This document shows, in pieces, positions 1 through 8,599 of a stretch of 64,000 bases of DNA. A program made the translations under genes and the position numbers. This stretch comes from Rhodobacteraceae bacterium LMO-JJ12 (lineage in GTDB: Bacteria; Pseudomonadota; Alphaproteobacteria; Rhodobacterales; Rhodobacteraceae): positions 367,001 to 431,000 of the forward strand of contig JAKGBX010000002.1 in the NCBI GenBank assembly GCA_021555075.1. The letters are read 5' to 3'. The notes beneath the pieces were generated by a model. That model worked only from the letters and a program-made list of their open reading frames with translations, was not told where the DNA came from and ran no database searches. The first letter of the stretch is position 1. Each line of letters starts with the position of its first letter.

Positions 1-5
1 CCGCC

Positions 6-575
6 TCATGTGGCGGTGTCGCTTGCCGCGACCTCCCCAGTGGTCAGACCGGGCGTGTTCAGGATCACGTCGCGCGTCGCCTTAAGGTATCGCACATAGC
101 CGGTGCAGCGGCAGATGTTGTCGTTCAGCGCCTCCAGCACGACATCCTCGACATCCTCGCGCGCAACCGGCCCGGCTTCCAGCCGTTCGACCAATGCAGT
201 GGCGGCGGCCACGAAACCGGGGGTGCAATAGCTGCATTGAAACGAGAAATGATCCAGAAACGCTTGTTGCACTGGCAAAAGCTGCGTCACGTTGCCCTGT
301 TCGTCGCGGGTTGCATGTCCCTCAACGGTGCGAAAACTGCGCCCGTTGGCCCAGGCCACGCCGGTGATGCAGGTGGGCACGACCTCCGGTCCGCCGGGCG
401 CGTCGTGGATGACCGCGCAGGCGTGGCAGACCCCCTGACCGCAGCCATAGCGCGTGCCGGTCAAGTTCAGGTATTCCTGTAGATATTCGAGCAACATTAA
501 ATCTTCGGGGAGATCGACGGGGTCGGTGTCCTTTCCGTTGATCCGCATCGTGACGGACAGCATGCGATCGCTCAT
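6..575 (-). CDS. 2Fe-2S subunit of a molybdenum hydroxylase (IorA/CoxS type)
   Basis: This 189-aa protein is the small electron-transfer subunit of a xanthine-oxidase-family enzyme. It carries two [2Fe-2S] clusters that pass electrons from the molybdenum site to an acceptor. The plant-type cluster cysteines are at about C45, C50, C53 and C69. The second cluster uses the C114-x2-C117 pair and the C155-x-C157 pair in the C-terminal helical domain. Both sets are complete and the length is normal. Its start overlaps the stop of the large-subunit gene by 4 bases (ATGA), so the two are translationally coupled, large subunit first. No FAD subunit is visible, as in isoquinoline oxidoreductase-type two-subunit enzymes. 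The substrate cannot be told from sequence. Confidence 0.9.
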   Translation of the reverse strand: MSDRMLSVTMRINGKDTDPVDLPEDLMLLEYLQEYLNLTGTRYGCGQGVCHACAVIHDAPGGPEVVPTCITGVAWANGRSFRTVEGHATRDEQGNVTQLLPVQQAFLDHFSFQCSYCTPGFVAAATALVERLEAGPVAREDVEDVVLEALNDNICRCTGYVRYLKATRDVILNTPGLTTGEVAASDTAT

Positions 576-3382
576 GACAGGGCCTCCTTGATCCGGTCGG
601 GCGTCAGCGGCGTTTCATGGAACCGCACCCCGATTGCGTCGTGAACCGCGTTGCAGACCGCCGATACCACGGGGATCATCACCACCTCGGCGATGCCCTT
701 GGGCGGGTCCGTCGCTGACAGGGGTGCTATGACATCGCCTGTCTGCGACCAGACGGCGACATCGCTGGCGCGGGGCAAACGGTAGCGGTTAAAATTCCAT
801 GTGCCGTTTCCGGGGCCGTCCTCATACAGCGGCATTTCCTCGTAAAGCGCGTGGCCGATCCCCATCGCGATCCCGCCCTGCAACTGTCCCGAGACAAGTT
901 CGGGAACGATCATGTTGCCACATTCCATCCAGGATTTGTGCGACAGGATCTGCACCTCGCCCGAACCGGTGTTGACCGACAGTTCCACGATCGTGGCGAC
1001 CGGCGCGTAATAGACCACGGAAGCATTGTTGCGTTGCACCGGCGGGTAGGTCACTTTTGTCCGCGGCTGAAAGGCATATCCAGCGTCGCTCATCCGGGCT
1101 TTTTTCGCAGCGGTCGCGCCATCGCCCCATTTTACCGAAAGGGCATCAATGGCCCCCGTGACAGCGATGCCGTCCACGTCGAATTCGCCAGTTGCCCATG
1201 CCCAGCGGTTGAAGGTGTGAATCGTGACGCCGGTGATCAGCCCTTTTTCATGGACGCGTTTCGCAAGGTCAGCAAAACTCAGCGGTTGCAATCCGCTTGC
1301 CACCAGATGCCCGTCGCGCCATTCGGCCTGATCGCGGCGTATGGCCAGTGGACCGGCCTGACCGCCGCCGATGCCCTCCTGCCAGATGCTAAGTGCGGCC
1401 TGCCACAAGCCGAGGTCAAACAGCAGGCGCGCGGCCTCGCTTGTGGCATGGCTAAAGTAATAAGCGGAGTTCGACGCGCTGCGCGGAGATGTGATGCGCG
1501 GCACCCAATGGGGATCTTGCTCTGCCTCGTCCTGATCCGCTTGCGACATGGTATAGGGTTCGTTGTTGCTGGTCAGGGGCAGGCTTGGCCAGTCGATCAC
1601 CGCGAAATCGACACGGTCGGCATAACGACCCAGATGTCGCTCGGTCATCAGCATCTGCGACGTGGTCGACCCGCAGCCGATTTCCGACGCAACGTGCCGC
1701 ATATGCAATTCGCCCTCGGGCGTGATCTCCAACTGGACCAGCGCCGCCTCGGCCCCGGTGCCATAATCTTTTTGCACGCAGGACACGCCGACACCATGGC
1801 GATAGCCGGGATTGTCGGCCTCGAACTGTCGTTTGCGCTCGGCCCGCCCGGTCCAGAGCGGATCGGCCTCGGCCGCGTCCAGCAATTCGCCGGCGCGCAT
1901 GGTCCCCGCAGGGATTGCGCCCTGGGTATTTTTCATGCCGCTGTGCATCAGATTGCGCCGGCGCAACTCGATGGGGTCGAGTCCCAGATCCTCCGCCACC
2001 TCATCCACCAGCAATTCGAACGCCACCATGGATTGCAGCGTGCCGTAGCCGCGCATCGACCCGGCGGTGGGGGCGCGCGATGCCTCGACCACCACCGACA
2101 GGTCGGATTTCGGAAAGTAATGGATGCCCTGCAATGCGCTTGCCGCCACCTGACCGACCGAAGGGCTGAAATTCTTGACCCCGCCGCCGTTGGCCCGCAG
2201 ATCCGCTGCCAGCGACTGGAACAGCCCGGTCTTGCGGTCCACGGCAAGCGTCATCTCGGTGTAGATCGGATGCCGCTTGATCGCGCCCTGAAAATGCGAA
2301 TAGCGGTCCAGCGCCAGCCGCACCGGCCGCCCCTCGCCATAAAGCGCCGCCAACGCGACATAATAGGGCAGGACGTGGTGTTCCTTCTGGCCATATCCAA
2401 CGGTATAGCCGGGGTGCAGGTGCAGTTCGTTCAATGCAAACCGGCTGCGTTGCACCATCTTTTCAATGTGATCGGCATTGGTATAGGGTGACTGTGTGCC
2501 CACGACGACATGCAGCGCGCCGTTCTCGGCATCATACCAGGAATTGCCATTGTCCGGCTCAAGTGCTGCCGGATCGACGAATTGCGACGCATAGCGCCCC
2601 TTGTAGACAGCCCAGCCTTCGGGCGGATTGTCCAGTTCCGCGCGCAGATCGGCGGCATGCGCCATGGCGCGGGCGCCGGTGTCGCCCTGCGGGTCGGCCT
2701 CGGGCCAGGGCGAGCCGCTTTCGAAATCCGCAAAGACCAGCGTGTCGGCCAGCGGCGAGAACCGGTCGGGCGCGTCGGGCGTCGCGCCGCCGATCCGCAC
2801 GAAGCGCGCACCGCCATAGGGGGTCAGGTCGGGCGGTGGCACTTCATCGCCCCAGACCAGCGCCTCCGCGTTGAATAGCAAAAGGCGTCTGGCGCGGCGG
2901 AATCGCGCATAATCATGATAGATCAGCAGCGCCACCGGCTGCCCCAGATAGCGCGGCGCTTCACCAACGGGCAACAGCAGGCGGCCATAGAAATCCTCCT
3001 GGGTCATGGTCACGCCGTCGCGCTGCACCTCGGGGTCGGTGATCAGAACATCGGGGCGCAGATCGTCGGGCAAAAGCGTCTCGTTTACCCCCTCAAACCG
3101 CCGGTCGGCCCTGTCGGCGCGCAACAGCAGCGCGTGGGACTGCGTGTCGGGCCAGCCGGGCATGTCGCGCGCGCGAATGTCGATGGCGAAAACCTTGTTG
3201 CCGGTGACCTTGGGGATGCCGTCCTGGCGGAACCTGATCTTGCCATCGCGGATCCAGTTCGGCGGTTGATGTTGGGGTGCGGTCTGCAGATCCGCCAGCG
3301 CCTTGTGGAGCGGTATCACATGAATTGCGACAGCAGTAGAAACCGCCGTCCGAAGAAAACCACGACGCGAGAATTTCACCAT
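572..3382 (-). CDS. Molybdopterin-binding large subunit of a Tat-exported molybdenum hydroxylase (IorB type)
   Basis: This is the catalytic subunit of a xanthine dehydrogenase/aldehyde oxidase family enzyme, about 936 aa from the chosen start. I start at 3382 because it puts a twin-arginine signal (SRRGFLRTA, residues 5-13) at the N-terminus and has an AGGAGG just upstream; a longer reading would bury the signal. The Tat signal implies export of the folded, cofactor-loaded complex with its partner to the periplasm. The domain order is typical of IorB: aldehyde oxidase-type N-terminal region, then two molybdopterin-binding regions with glycine-rich loops. The small 2Fe-2S subunit follows with a 4-base overlap. 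Physiological substrate (aldehyde or N-heterocycle) is unknown. Confidence 0.88.
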   Translation of the reverse strand: MVKFSRRGFLRTAVSTAVAIHVIPLHKALADLQTAPQHQPPNWIRDGKIRFRQDGIPKVTGNKVFAIDIRARDMPGWPDTQSHALLLRADRADRRFEGVNETLLPDDLRPDVLITDPEVQRDGVTMTQEDFYGRLLLPVGEAPRYLGQPVALLIYHDYARFRRARRLLLFNAEALVWGDEVPPPDLTPYGGARFVRIGGATPDAPDRFSPLADTLVFADFESGSPWPEADPQGDTGARAMAHAADLRAELDNPPEGWAVYKGRYASQFVDPAALEPDNGNSWYDAENGALHVVVGTQSPYTNADHIEKMVQRSRFALNELHLHPGYTVGYGQKEHHVLPYYVALAALYGEGRPVRLALDRYSHFQGAIKRHPIYTEMTLAVDRKTGLFQSLAADLRANGGGVKNFSPSVGQVAASALQGIHYFPKSDLSVVVEASRAPTAGSMRGYGTLQSMVAFELLVDEVAEDLGLDPIELRRRNLMHSGMKNTQGAIPAGTMRAGELLDAAEADPLWTGRAERKRQFEADNPGYRHGVGVSCVQKDYGTGAEAALVQLEITPEGELHMRHVASEIGCGSTTSQMLMTERHLGRYADRVDFAVIDWPSLPLTSNNEPYTMSQADQDEAEQDPHWVPRITSPRSASNSAYYFSHATSEAARLLFDLGLWQAALSIWQEGIGGGQAGPLAIRRDQAEWRDGHLVASGLQPLSFADLAKRVHEKGLITGVTIHTFNRWAWATGEFDVDGIAVTGAIDALSVKWGDGATAAKKARMSDAGYAFQPRTKVTYPPVQRNNASVVYYAPVATIVELSVNTGSGEVQILSHKSWMECGNMIVPELVSGQLQGGIAMGIGHALYEEMPLYEDGPGNGTWNFNRYRLPRASDVAVWSQTGDVIAPLSATDPPKGIAEVVMIPVVSAVCNAVHDAIGVRFHETPLTPDRIKEALS

Positions 3383-3544
3383 GAACTCTCCCTCCTCTTT
3401 CGGAGAACGAACGAGATCGCAAAACGTTCCCTGGAAATTTCCCCGTGATGGCTTCAAGGTCGATCCGTATCATCGCCAAGCCCTCTTTCTCCGTCGGATC
3501 GACACTGGGCACGGTCATATTTCCACGCCACGGATTCGATGCCG

Positions 3545-4480
3545 CTATTGCTGTGCGCCCTCTACATGATCCTCCCGCGCCTGCGCTTCGATGAAGATGT
3601 TGGTGATGGTCGGAAACTGCTCTTTGATCCTGCGTTCAAGGCTTCGGACCGTGCGTTCCACATCTGCAAGGTCGGAGCGGTCACGGAAATCAAGGCTGAG
3701 CGCGACAAGGACGTCGCTGGGTCCGAAATGTAAAGTCTTCAGATCGTTCAGCCCAAGCACCGCAGGCTCCTCCAGCGCCATTGCGCGGATTGCCTTGGTC
3801 GTCGCGCTGGCCGCAGCCTCTCCTGTCAGCAGGCTTTTGGTCTCATAGGCAAGCCCGAGCGCGGTCAGCGCCAGGATGATTCCTATCACGATAGATGCGG
3901 CGGCGTCTGCCCATTGGATGTCCAGATATTGAACTGCGAGCAGCCCGACAAACGCGGCGACAAGCCCCAGCATCGCGGCGCTATCCTCGAACAGGACGGT
4001 GAACACCGTGGGATCCTTCGAGCGACGCACTTCCTGAAGGAAGCCGCGCGTTCCGCGGACGCGGTTGAATTCACGGTACGCCAGGGTCCAGGCCGTTCCC
4101 TCAAAGATCAGCGCGAGCCCCAGCACGATATAGTTGACGGTGAAGCTGGTTACCGGATGCGGATTGGCCAGCTTGCTGAAACCTTCGTAAAAGGAAATGC
4201 CGGACCCAAGCCCGAAGATCAGAATGGCTACGACGAAGGACCAGAAATAGACCTCCATGCCATGGCCGAACGGGTGGGCCGCGCTGGCCGGTCGTCTGGA
4301 GCGCGCGATGCCGAGTAGCAGGAGCCCCTGATTGGCGGTATCCACGACGGAATGCACGGCCTCCGACAGCATCGCGGACGACCCGGTATAGGCGGCCGCC
4401 GCGAACTTGGTCACGGCGATCAGCGCATTGCCCGCAAGTGCTGCGTAAATGACCGTCTTGGATCCGCTTTTCGCCGCCAT
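3545..4480 (-). CDS. Cation diffusion facilitator (CDF) family metal transporter
   Basis: The protein is a roughly 311-aa inner-membrane transporter, predicted to export divalent metal ions in exchange for protons. Visible features are the six-helix CDF core, the metal-site motif HSVVDTAN in TM2 and the paired WADAAASI motif in TM5, followed by a cytoplasmic C-terminal domain containing ALSLDFRD and the FIEAQ ending. I chose the start at MAAKSGSK (4480), preceded by AGGAGG; the open frame runs 63 codons further upstream without support. Metal specificity (Zn, Mn, Fe) cannot be decided. The gene lies 26 bases downstream of ligD on the same strand and may be read through from the ku promoter. 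Confidence 0.88.
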   Translation of the reverse strand: MAAKSGSKTVIYAALAGNALIAVTKFAAAAYTGSSAMLSEAVHSVVDTANQGLLLLGIARSRRPASAAHPFGHGMEVYFWSFVVAILIFGLGSGISFYEGFSKLANPHPVTSFTVNYIVLGLALIFEGTAWTLAYREFNRVRGTRGFLQEVRRSKDPTVFTVLFEDSAAMLGLVAAFVGLLAVQYLDIQWADAAASIVIGIILALTALGLAYETKSLLTGEAAASATTKAIRAMALEEPAVLGLNDLKTLHFGPSDVLVALSLDFRDRSDLADVERTVRSLERRIKEQFPTITNIFIEAQAREDHVEGAQQ

Positions 4481-4506
4481 GTCGCCTCCTGTCTTGCTGT
4501 TGCCGA

Positions 4507-6966
4507 TTAGGTTTGGCCAGCCCAATCCTGTAACCTGTCGATGACGCCATCGGTCAGCGATTGCAGGTTCTTTTGCTGCTCCAGCGCAGGGCACGGCGAT
4601 TTCAGCCGCGCGTCCATACCGTTCATGCGGAAACTGTTGGCGGCTTTGAGCCTCTCCAACTCGTCCCATGTCACCGGCAGGGCGACCGGTGCCCCCTTGC
4701 GGGCGCGAACCGAATAGGGCGCAATGGCCGTCGCGCCGCGTTCGTTGCGCAGCCAGTCGATGAATATGCGGCCCTTGCGCTTTTTCTTCGACATGGTGGC
4801 GGTATAACGGTCAGGCGATTTATCCGCCATAACATGCGCAAAGGTCTTGGCGAAAAGCTTGACGGTGTCCCATCCCCGCGTCCGCCTGAGCGGCATCCAG
4901 ACATGGATGCCCTTGCCGCCGGTGACCATCGCCCCGGCCTTCAGCCCGAGCCGCGCCAGCATCTCGCGCACCTCGAAGGCCGCCGCGTGCACCTCGCTCC
5001 AATCCAGCGCCTCGTCGGGGTCGAGGTCAAAGACCAGCCGGTCGGGCCGCTCCAGCCGGTCGGTGCGCGCGCCCCAGATGTGAAACTCCACCGTTCCCAT
5101 CTGCGCTGCGGCCACGAGGCTCTCGGGCCGTGTGGCATAGAGATAATCGGCGCGATCGCCGTCGCTCTCCTCGATCTCGATATGAGACAGCGCATCGGGC
5201 ATCCCACCGCCGCCATGTTTCTGAAAGAAGCACGGTTCGCCCAGTCCGCCGGGACAGCGAAACAGCGACAGCGGCCGGTGGCCCGCCAGTTCGATCATCC
5301 GGGCGCCGACCCGTTCATAGTGACGCGCGATATCCAGCTTGGTGCAGCCCGCATCGGGAAAGACCCGCCTGCCGACGCTTGAAATCGTGACGCCAAGCAC
5401 GGTTTCGGCTATGTCATCCTCCTTGGGCGTTTCGATCCTGACCGCTTTGGCATCCTTGTCGCCGCGCAGCCCCAGATAGCTGCCGTGCCGCACGTATCCG
5501 TCGGCGGTGAATTCTGCGAATTCCACCTCGGCCACCAAGTCGGGGCGCAGCCAGTTCGCGCCGCGCGCGATATCGTCCGGCACATCGTCGAATGGCGAGG
5601 TTTTCCGCGCGGTCATCGCGGCCTGCAACTGATCGAAATCCGCCTCGGCAAAACCGGTGCCGACGCGTCCTCGATAGCGCAGCCTGTCGCCGTCGTAAGT
5701 GCCAATCAGAAGCGATGCAAAGGGGCGCCCCGCCTTGTCCGACGGGCTGAACCCGCCTATGATGAATTCCTGCCGCCGCGAGCATTTGATCTTGCGCCAG
5801 GCCTTGGTCCGTCTGCCGCGATAGGGGGCGTCGATCCGTTTCGAGATGATGCCCTCGGCCCCTGCCTTGCACGCGTTGGCGAAAATTTCCGGCCCGCCGC
5901 CGACCACATGCTCGCTCAGCCGCAATGCACCGTCCTGCGACACGCCGGACAGCAATTCGGCCAACCGGTCGCGCCGATCCGACAGCGGCGCACCGGTCAA
6001 GTCCTCGCCATCCAGCGACAGCAGATCGAACGCGTAGAACACCAGCGGCGCACCCTCTGACAGCGCCACCTGCAACGCCGAAAAGGCCGAGCCTTCGATC
6101 CGTGCCGCCATCACCTCGCCATCGATCAGCGCCGCCTCGCAAGGCAAGGGATCGAATGCACCCGCAAGCGCCCCGAACCGGTCGGTCCAGTCCTTGCCCG
6201 ACCGGGTAAAGAACCGCGTGCCGCCCTTGCCAAGCGCGGCCAGCGCGCGGTAGCCGTCGAACTTCGTCTCGTGCAGCCAATCGTTGCCTTCGGGCGCCTC
6301 GTCATAAAGAGTGGCAAGCTGAAGCGCGTGGAAACCGGGGCGTTTCCCCTTGCGCGTCGCCTCGGGCGCAGGCGGATCGGTGGCTTTGGCACCCTCGGAA
6401 ATCGCCGCCATATCGCGACCCGTGGTGATGGATGTAATGGCGCTATCGGTCAGCCCTTCCGGGTGATCCGACGCATATACGTCACGGTGCTTGATCAGCA
6501 GCCAGTTCTCGCGCTTTTCCTTGCCACGCATCCGCACCAGTGCCCAGCCGCCCTTCATACGCTCGCCCTGAAGGGTGAATGACAGCTTGCCGTCTTTCAG
6601 TCCTTGATCAGGGTCGCCCTCCGGCTGCCATGTGCCCTGATCCCACAGCATCACTGTGCCGCCGCCATAGTCGCTCTTGGGGATCGTCCCTTCGAAATCG
6701 GCATAGGAAAGCGGATGACCCTCTGTCCGCACGGCAAGGCGTTTCTCGCCCGGGTCCGCGCTCGGTCCTTTCGTCACGGCCCAGCTCAGCAAAACGCCAT
6801 CCCATTCCAGCCGGAAATCGTAATGCAGGCGGGTTGCGTCATGTTTCTGCACCAGAAACTTCAGCCCGGTCCGCCGGGCGCGGCCCAGCTTGCCCGCCGG
6901 TTCGCCGGTACTGTCGAAGTCGCGCCGGGCATTGTATTCGGCCAGCTTGTCCGCCGCCTTGGCCAT
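4507..6966 (-). CDS. ligD: ATP-dependent DNA ligase D (NHEJ)
   Basis: LigD repairs double-strand breaks together with Ku by processing and sealing DNA ends. At 819 aa it has all three modules in the Pseudomonas-like order. The 3'-phosphoesterase domain comes first (about 30-160, HYDFRLEWDGVLLSWAVTKG), then the nucleotidyltransferase ligase domain with lysine motif KFDGYR near residue 240 and EGIISKR downstream. The primase-like polymerase domain is C-terminal (about 530-810, with the FDLDPD metal site). Its start overlaps the ku stop by one base (TGATG), so the genes are coupled. Expression probably comes from the stress promoter upstream of ku. Confidence 0.95.
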   Translation of the reverse strand: MAKAADKLAEYNARRDFDSTGEPAGKLGRARRTGLKFLVQKHDATRLHYDFRLEWDGVLLSWAVTKGPSADPGEKRLAVRTEGHPLSYADFEGTIPKSDYGGGTVMLWDQGTWQPEGDPDQGLKDGKLSFTLQGERMKGGWALVRMRGKEKRENWLLIKHRDVYASDHPEGLTDSAITSITTGRDMAAISEGAKATDPPAPEATRKGKRPGFHALQLATLYDEAPEGNDWLHETKFDGYRALAALGKGGTRFFTRSGKDWTDRFGALAGAFDPLPCEAALIDGEVMAARIEGSAFSALQVALSEGAPLVFYAFDLLSLDGEDLTGAPLSDRRDRLAELLSGVSQDGALRLSEHVVGGGPEIFANACKAGAEGIISKRIDAPYRGRRTKAWRKIKCSRRQEFIIGGFSPSDKAGRPFASLLIGTYDGDRLRYRGRVGTGFAEADFDQLQAAMTARKTSPFDDVPDDIARGANWLRPDLVAEVEFAEFTADGYVRHGSYLGLRGDKDAKAVRIETPKEDDIAETVLGVTISSVGRRVFPDAGCTKLDIARHYERVGARMIELAGHRPLSLFRCPGGLGEPCFFQKHGGGGMPDALSHIEIEESDGDRADYLYATRPESLVAAAQMGTVEFHIWGARTDRLERPDRLVFDLDPDEALDWSEVHAAAFEVREMLARLGLKAGAMVTGGKGIHVWMPLRRTRGWDTVKLFAKTFAHVMADKSPDRYTATMSKKKRKGRIFIDWLRNERGATAIAPYSVRARKGAPVALPVTWDELERLKAANSFRMNGMDARLKSPCPALEQQKNLQSLTDGVIDRLQDWAGQT

Positions 6967-7790
6967 CACGACGCCTTCTTCTTACGGGTCTTTTTCTTCT
7001 CGGCGGATTTGACGCTTTCCTTCAGCGCCGTCATGAGATCGACGACATTGTCGCCCTTGTTGTCCCCCTCATCGCCCGAAGTGGAAACGCGCGGTGTCTT
7101 CTTGTTCTTCTGCTTGGCCTCAAGCAGAACGCGCAGCGCGTCGGCGTAGCTGTCGGAGTAGCTGACTGCATCGAACGGCGCTGTCTTGCGCTCGATCAAA
7201 GTGGTCGCGACCTCAAGCAAGTCCTTGTCCGATTTGGCATCCTCGATCTGGCTGAACATCGGCTCGGCATCGCGCAACTCGTCGGCGTAGTGCAGCGTTT
7301 CGAGCAGCAAACCATCGCCGCAGGGACGCACCGCCGCCAGATATTCCTTGCCGCGCAGGGTCACCTGACCGATTCCCACCTTGTCACTGGCACGCAAGGC
7401 ATCGCGCACCACGCGATACGCATCTTCGGCCAGATCATCGGTGGGCACCAGATAATAGGGTTTGTCGAAATAGATCGGTGCGATCTCGCAGGCACCGACG
7501 AACTGCACCAGTTCCAGCGTCTTTTTCGTCTCCAGCTTTACGGCGTCGATCTCGTCGGGGTCGATCAGGATGTACTCGTCATCGCTAACCTCGTAACCCT
7601 TGACGATATCATCGGTGTCGACGGGGCCGATGCCCTGCACGGTCTTTTCATAGCGAATTCTCTTGCCCGAAGGTTTGTGAATCTGGCGGAAAGAGATTTT
7701 CGCGGCGCTGCGCGTTGCCGAATAAAGCTCGACCGGGATCGACACGAGCGACAGTCGCAACTGTCCTTTCCAGAGCGCACGCGCCGCCAT
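6966..7790 (-). CDS. ku: Non-homologous end-joining protein Ku
   Basis: Bacterial Ku forms a homodimeric ring that binds DNA ends and recruits LigD. The 274-aa protein begins MAARALWKGQLRLSLVSIPVELY, the typical Ku core start, continues with the beta-barrel core (FDKPYYLVP, GKEYLAAVRP) and ends in a lysine-rich tail (KKKTRKKKAS) that in the family extends DNA and ligase contacts. Length is typical. It is the first gene of a ku-ligD operon. A near-perfect EcfG-type promoter lies 47 bases upstream, which would place NHEJ under the general stress response. Confidence 0.95.
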   Translation of the reverse strand: MAARALWKGQLRLSLVSIPVELYSATRSAAKISFRQIHKPSGKRIRYEKTVQGIGPVDTDDIVKGYEVSDDEYILIDPDEIDAVKLETKKTLELVQFVGACEIAPIYFDKPYYLVPTDDLAEDAYRVVRDALRASDKVGIGQVTLRGKEYLAAVRPCGDGLLLETLHYADELRDAEPMFSQIEDAKSDKDLLEVATTLIERKTAPFDAVSYSDSYADALRVLLEAKQKNKKTPRVSTSGDEGDNKGDNVVDLMTALKESVKSAEKKKTRKKKAS

Positions 7791-7836
7791 TCAGAGACCT
7801 CCCATTGTCAGCTGCTTTGCAGGTTACCGTAAGTGA

Positions 7837-7862
7837 AACGCCATGTTCGTCCGGAAGGTTCC
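7837..7862 (-). promoter_or_regulatory. EcfG-type general stress promoter of ku-ligD
   Basis: On the minus strand the sequence reads GGAAC-N17-CGTT, matching the alphaproteobacterial EcfG (sigma EcfG) consensus GGAAC-N16/17-CGTT. The -10 element ends 47 bases before the ku start codon and points into the gene. The match is read directly; the assignment to EcfG follows from the known consensus. Confidence 0.65.
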
Positions 7863-7967
7863 GACAGGCCATCCCCAGACCTCGGCCAAGTTCGTCACAC
7901 CGTCGGCGCGTTTGGTGACGTCGCTCGGCCGCAAATTGCCTATCTTCACGAACTTCGTTTCGGGACC

Positions 7968-7993
7968 GGAACGTGAGTGGTGTCAACGGTGTT
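7968..7993 (+). promoter_or_regulatory. EcfG-like promoter of the YciF-family gene
   Basis: GGAAC-N17-TGTT lies 44 bases upstream of the ferritin-like gene. It has the same -35 and the same 18-base distance to GTT as the ku promoter, with T instead of C at the first -10 position. YciF-type proteins are often stress induced, which fits. Confidence 0.45.
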
Positions 7994-8036
7994 CACCTGA
8001 CGGGAAATCCCCTCGCCAACCAAAGGAGCAATCGAA

Positions 8037-8543
8037 ATGACCAAGGTAAAAACGCTGAAGGATCTGTTTCACGACACCCTCCGAGACATCTATTTCGCCG
8101 AAAAACAGATACTCAAGGCTCTGCCAAAGATGCGCCGGGCCGCGATCAACGAAAAGCTGCAGGAAGCATTCGAAAAACACAAGGAACAGACAGAAGAGCA
8201 TGTATCCCGTCTGGAACAGGTGTTCGACATTCTCGGAAAGCCCGCCCGCGGAAAGACCTGCGAAGCAATCAAGGGCATCATTGATGAGGGCGAGGAGATC
8301 ATCAGTGATTTCAGCGGTACCGCCGCTCTGGATGCTGGCCTGATCTCATCCGCTCAAGCGGTGGAACACTATGAAATCACCCGCTATGGAACACTCCGCA
8401 GATGGGCGACGGAGCTCGGAATGTCCGATGCCGCGAAGCTGCTCGAAAAAACGTTGAAGGAAGAGACGCAGACCGATGAGGATCTGACCGACCTTGCTGA
8501 GAAGACCGTGAATGTGGCCGCGAAGTCAGCCAAAGCTGCCTGA
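8037..8543 (+). CDS. YciF/DUF892 ferritin-like stress protein
   Basis: The 168-aa protein belongs to the DUF892 (YciE/YciF) family, four-helix ferritin-like proteins found in stress regulons whose exact role is unsettled (proposed ferroxidase). The family opening is clear (TLKDLFHDTLRDIYFAEKQI), followed by helices carrying the conserved glutamates (EEHVSRLE, AVEHYEITRYGT) and a C-terminal DEDLTDLAEK helix. The start is preceded by AAAGGAG. It is a single-gene unit between ku-ligD and the DUF421 gene, with its own EcfG-like promoter and a hairpin after the stop. Cytoplasmic; no signal peptide. Confidence 0.88.
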   Translation: MTKVKTLKDLFHDTLRDIYFAEKQILKALPKMRRAAINEKLQEAFEKHKEQTEEHVSRLEQVFDILGKPARGKTCEAIKGIIDEGEEIISDFSGTAALDAGLISSAQAVEHYEITRYGTLRRWATELGMSDAAKLLEKTLKEETQTDEDLTDLAEKTVNVAAKSAKAA

Positions 8544-8555
8544 TCGGATATAAAC

Positions 8556-8588
8556 CAGGGCGGCCAGATGTTGCGAATGGTCGCCCTG
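8556..8588. terminator. Hairpin between convergent genes
   Basis: Two 11-base arms (8556-8566 and 8578-8588) pair with one mismatch around an 11-base loop, between the convergent stops of the YciF-family and DUF421 genes. There is no U-tract, so it is a candidate bidirectional terminator only. Confidence 0.4.
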
Positions 8589-8599
8589 CACATCCAGAG

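Noticed and set aside
851-2491. 546-codon open frame antisense to the molybdenum hydroxylase large subunit
   Set aside because: It mirrors the codon periodicity of a GC-rich gene, shows no domain and has no ribosome site.
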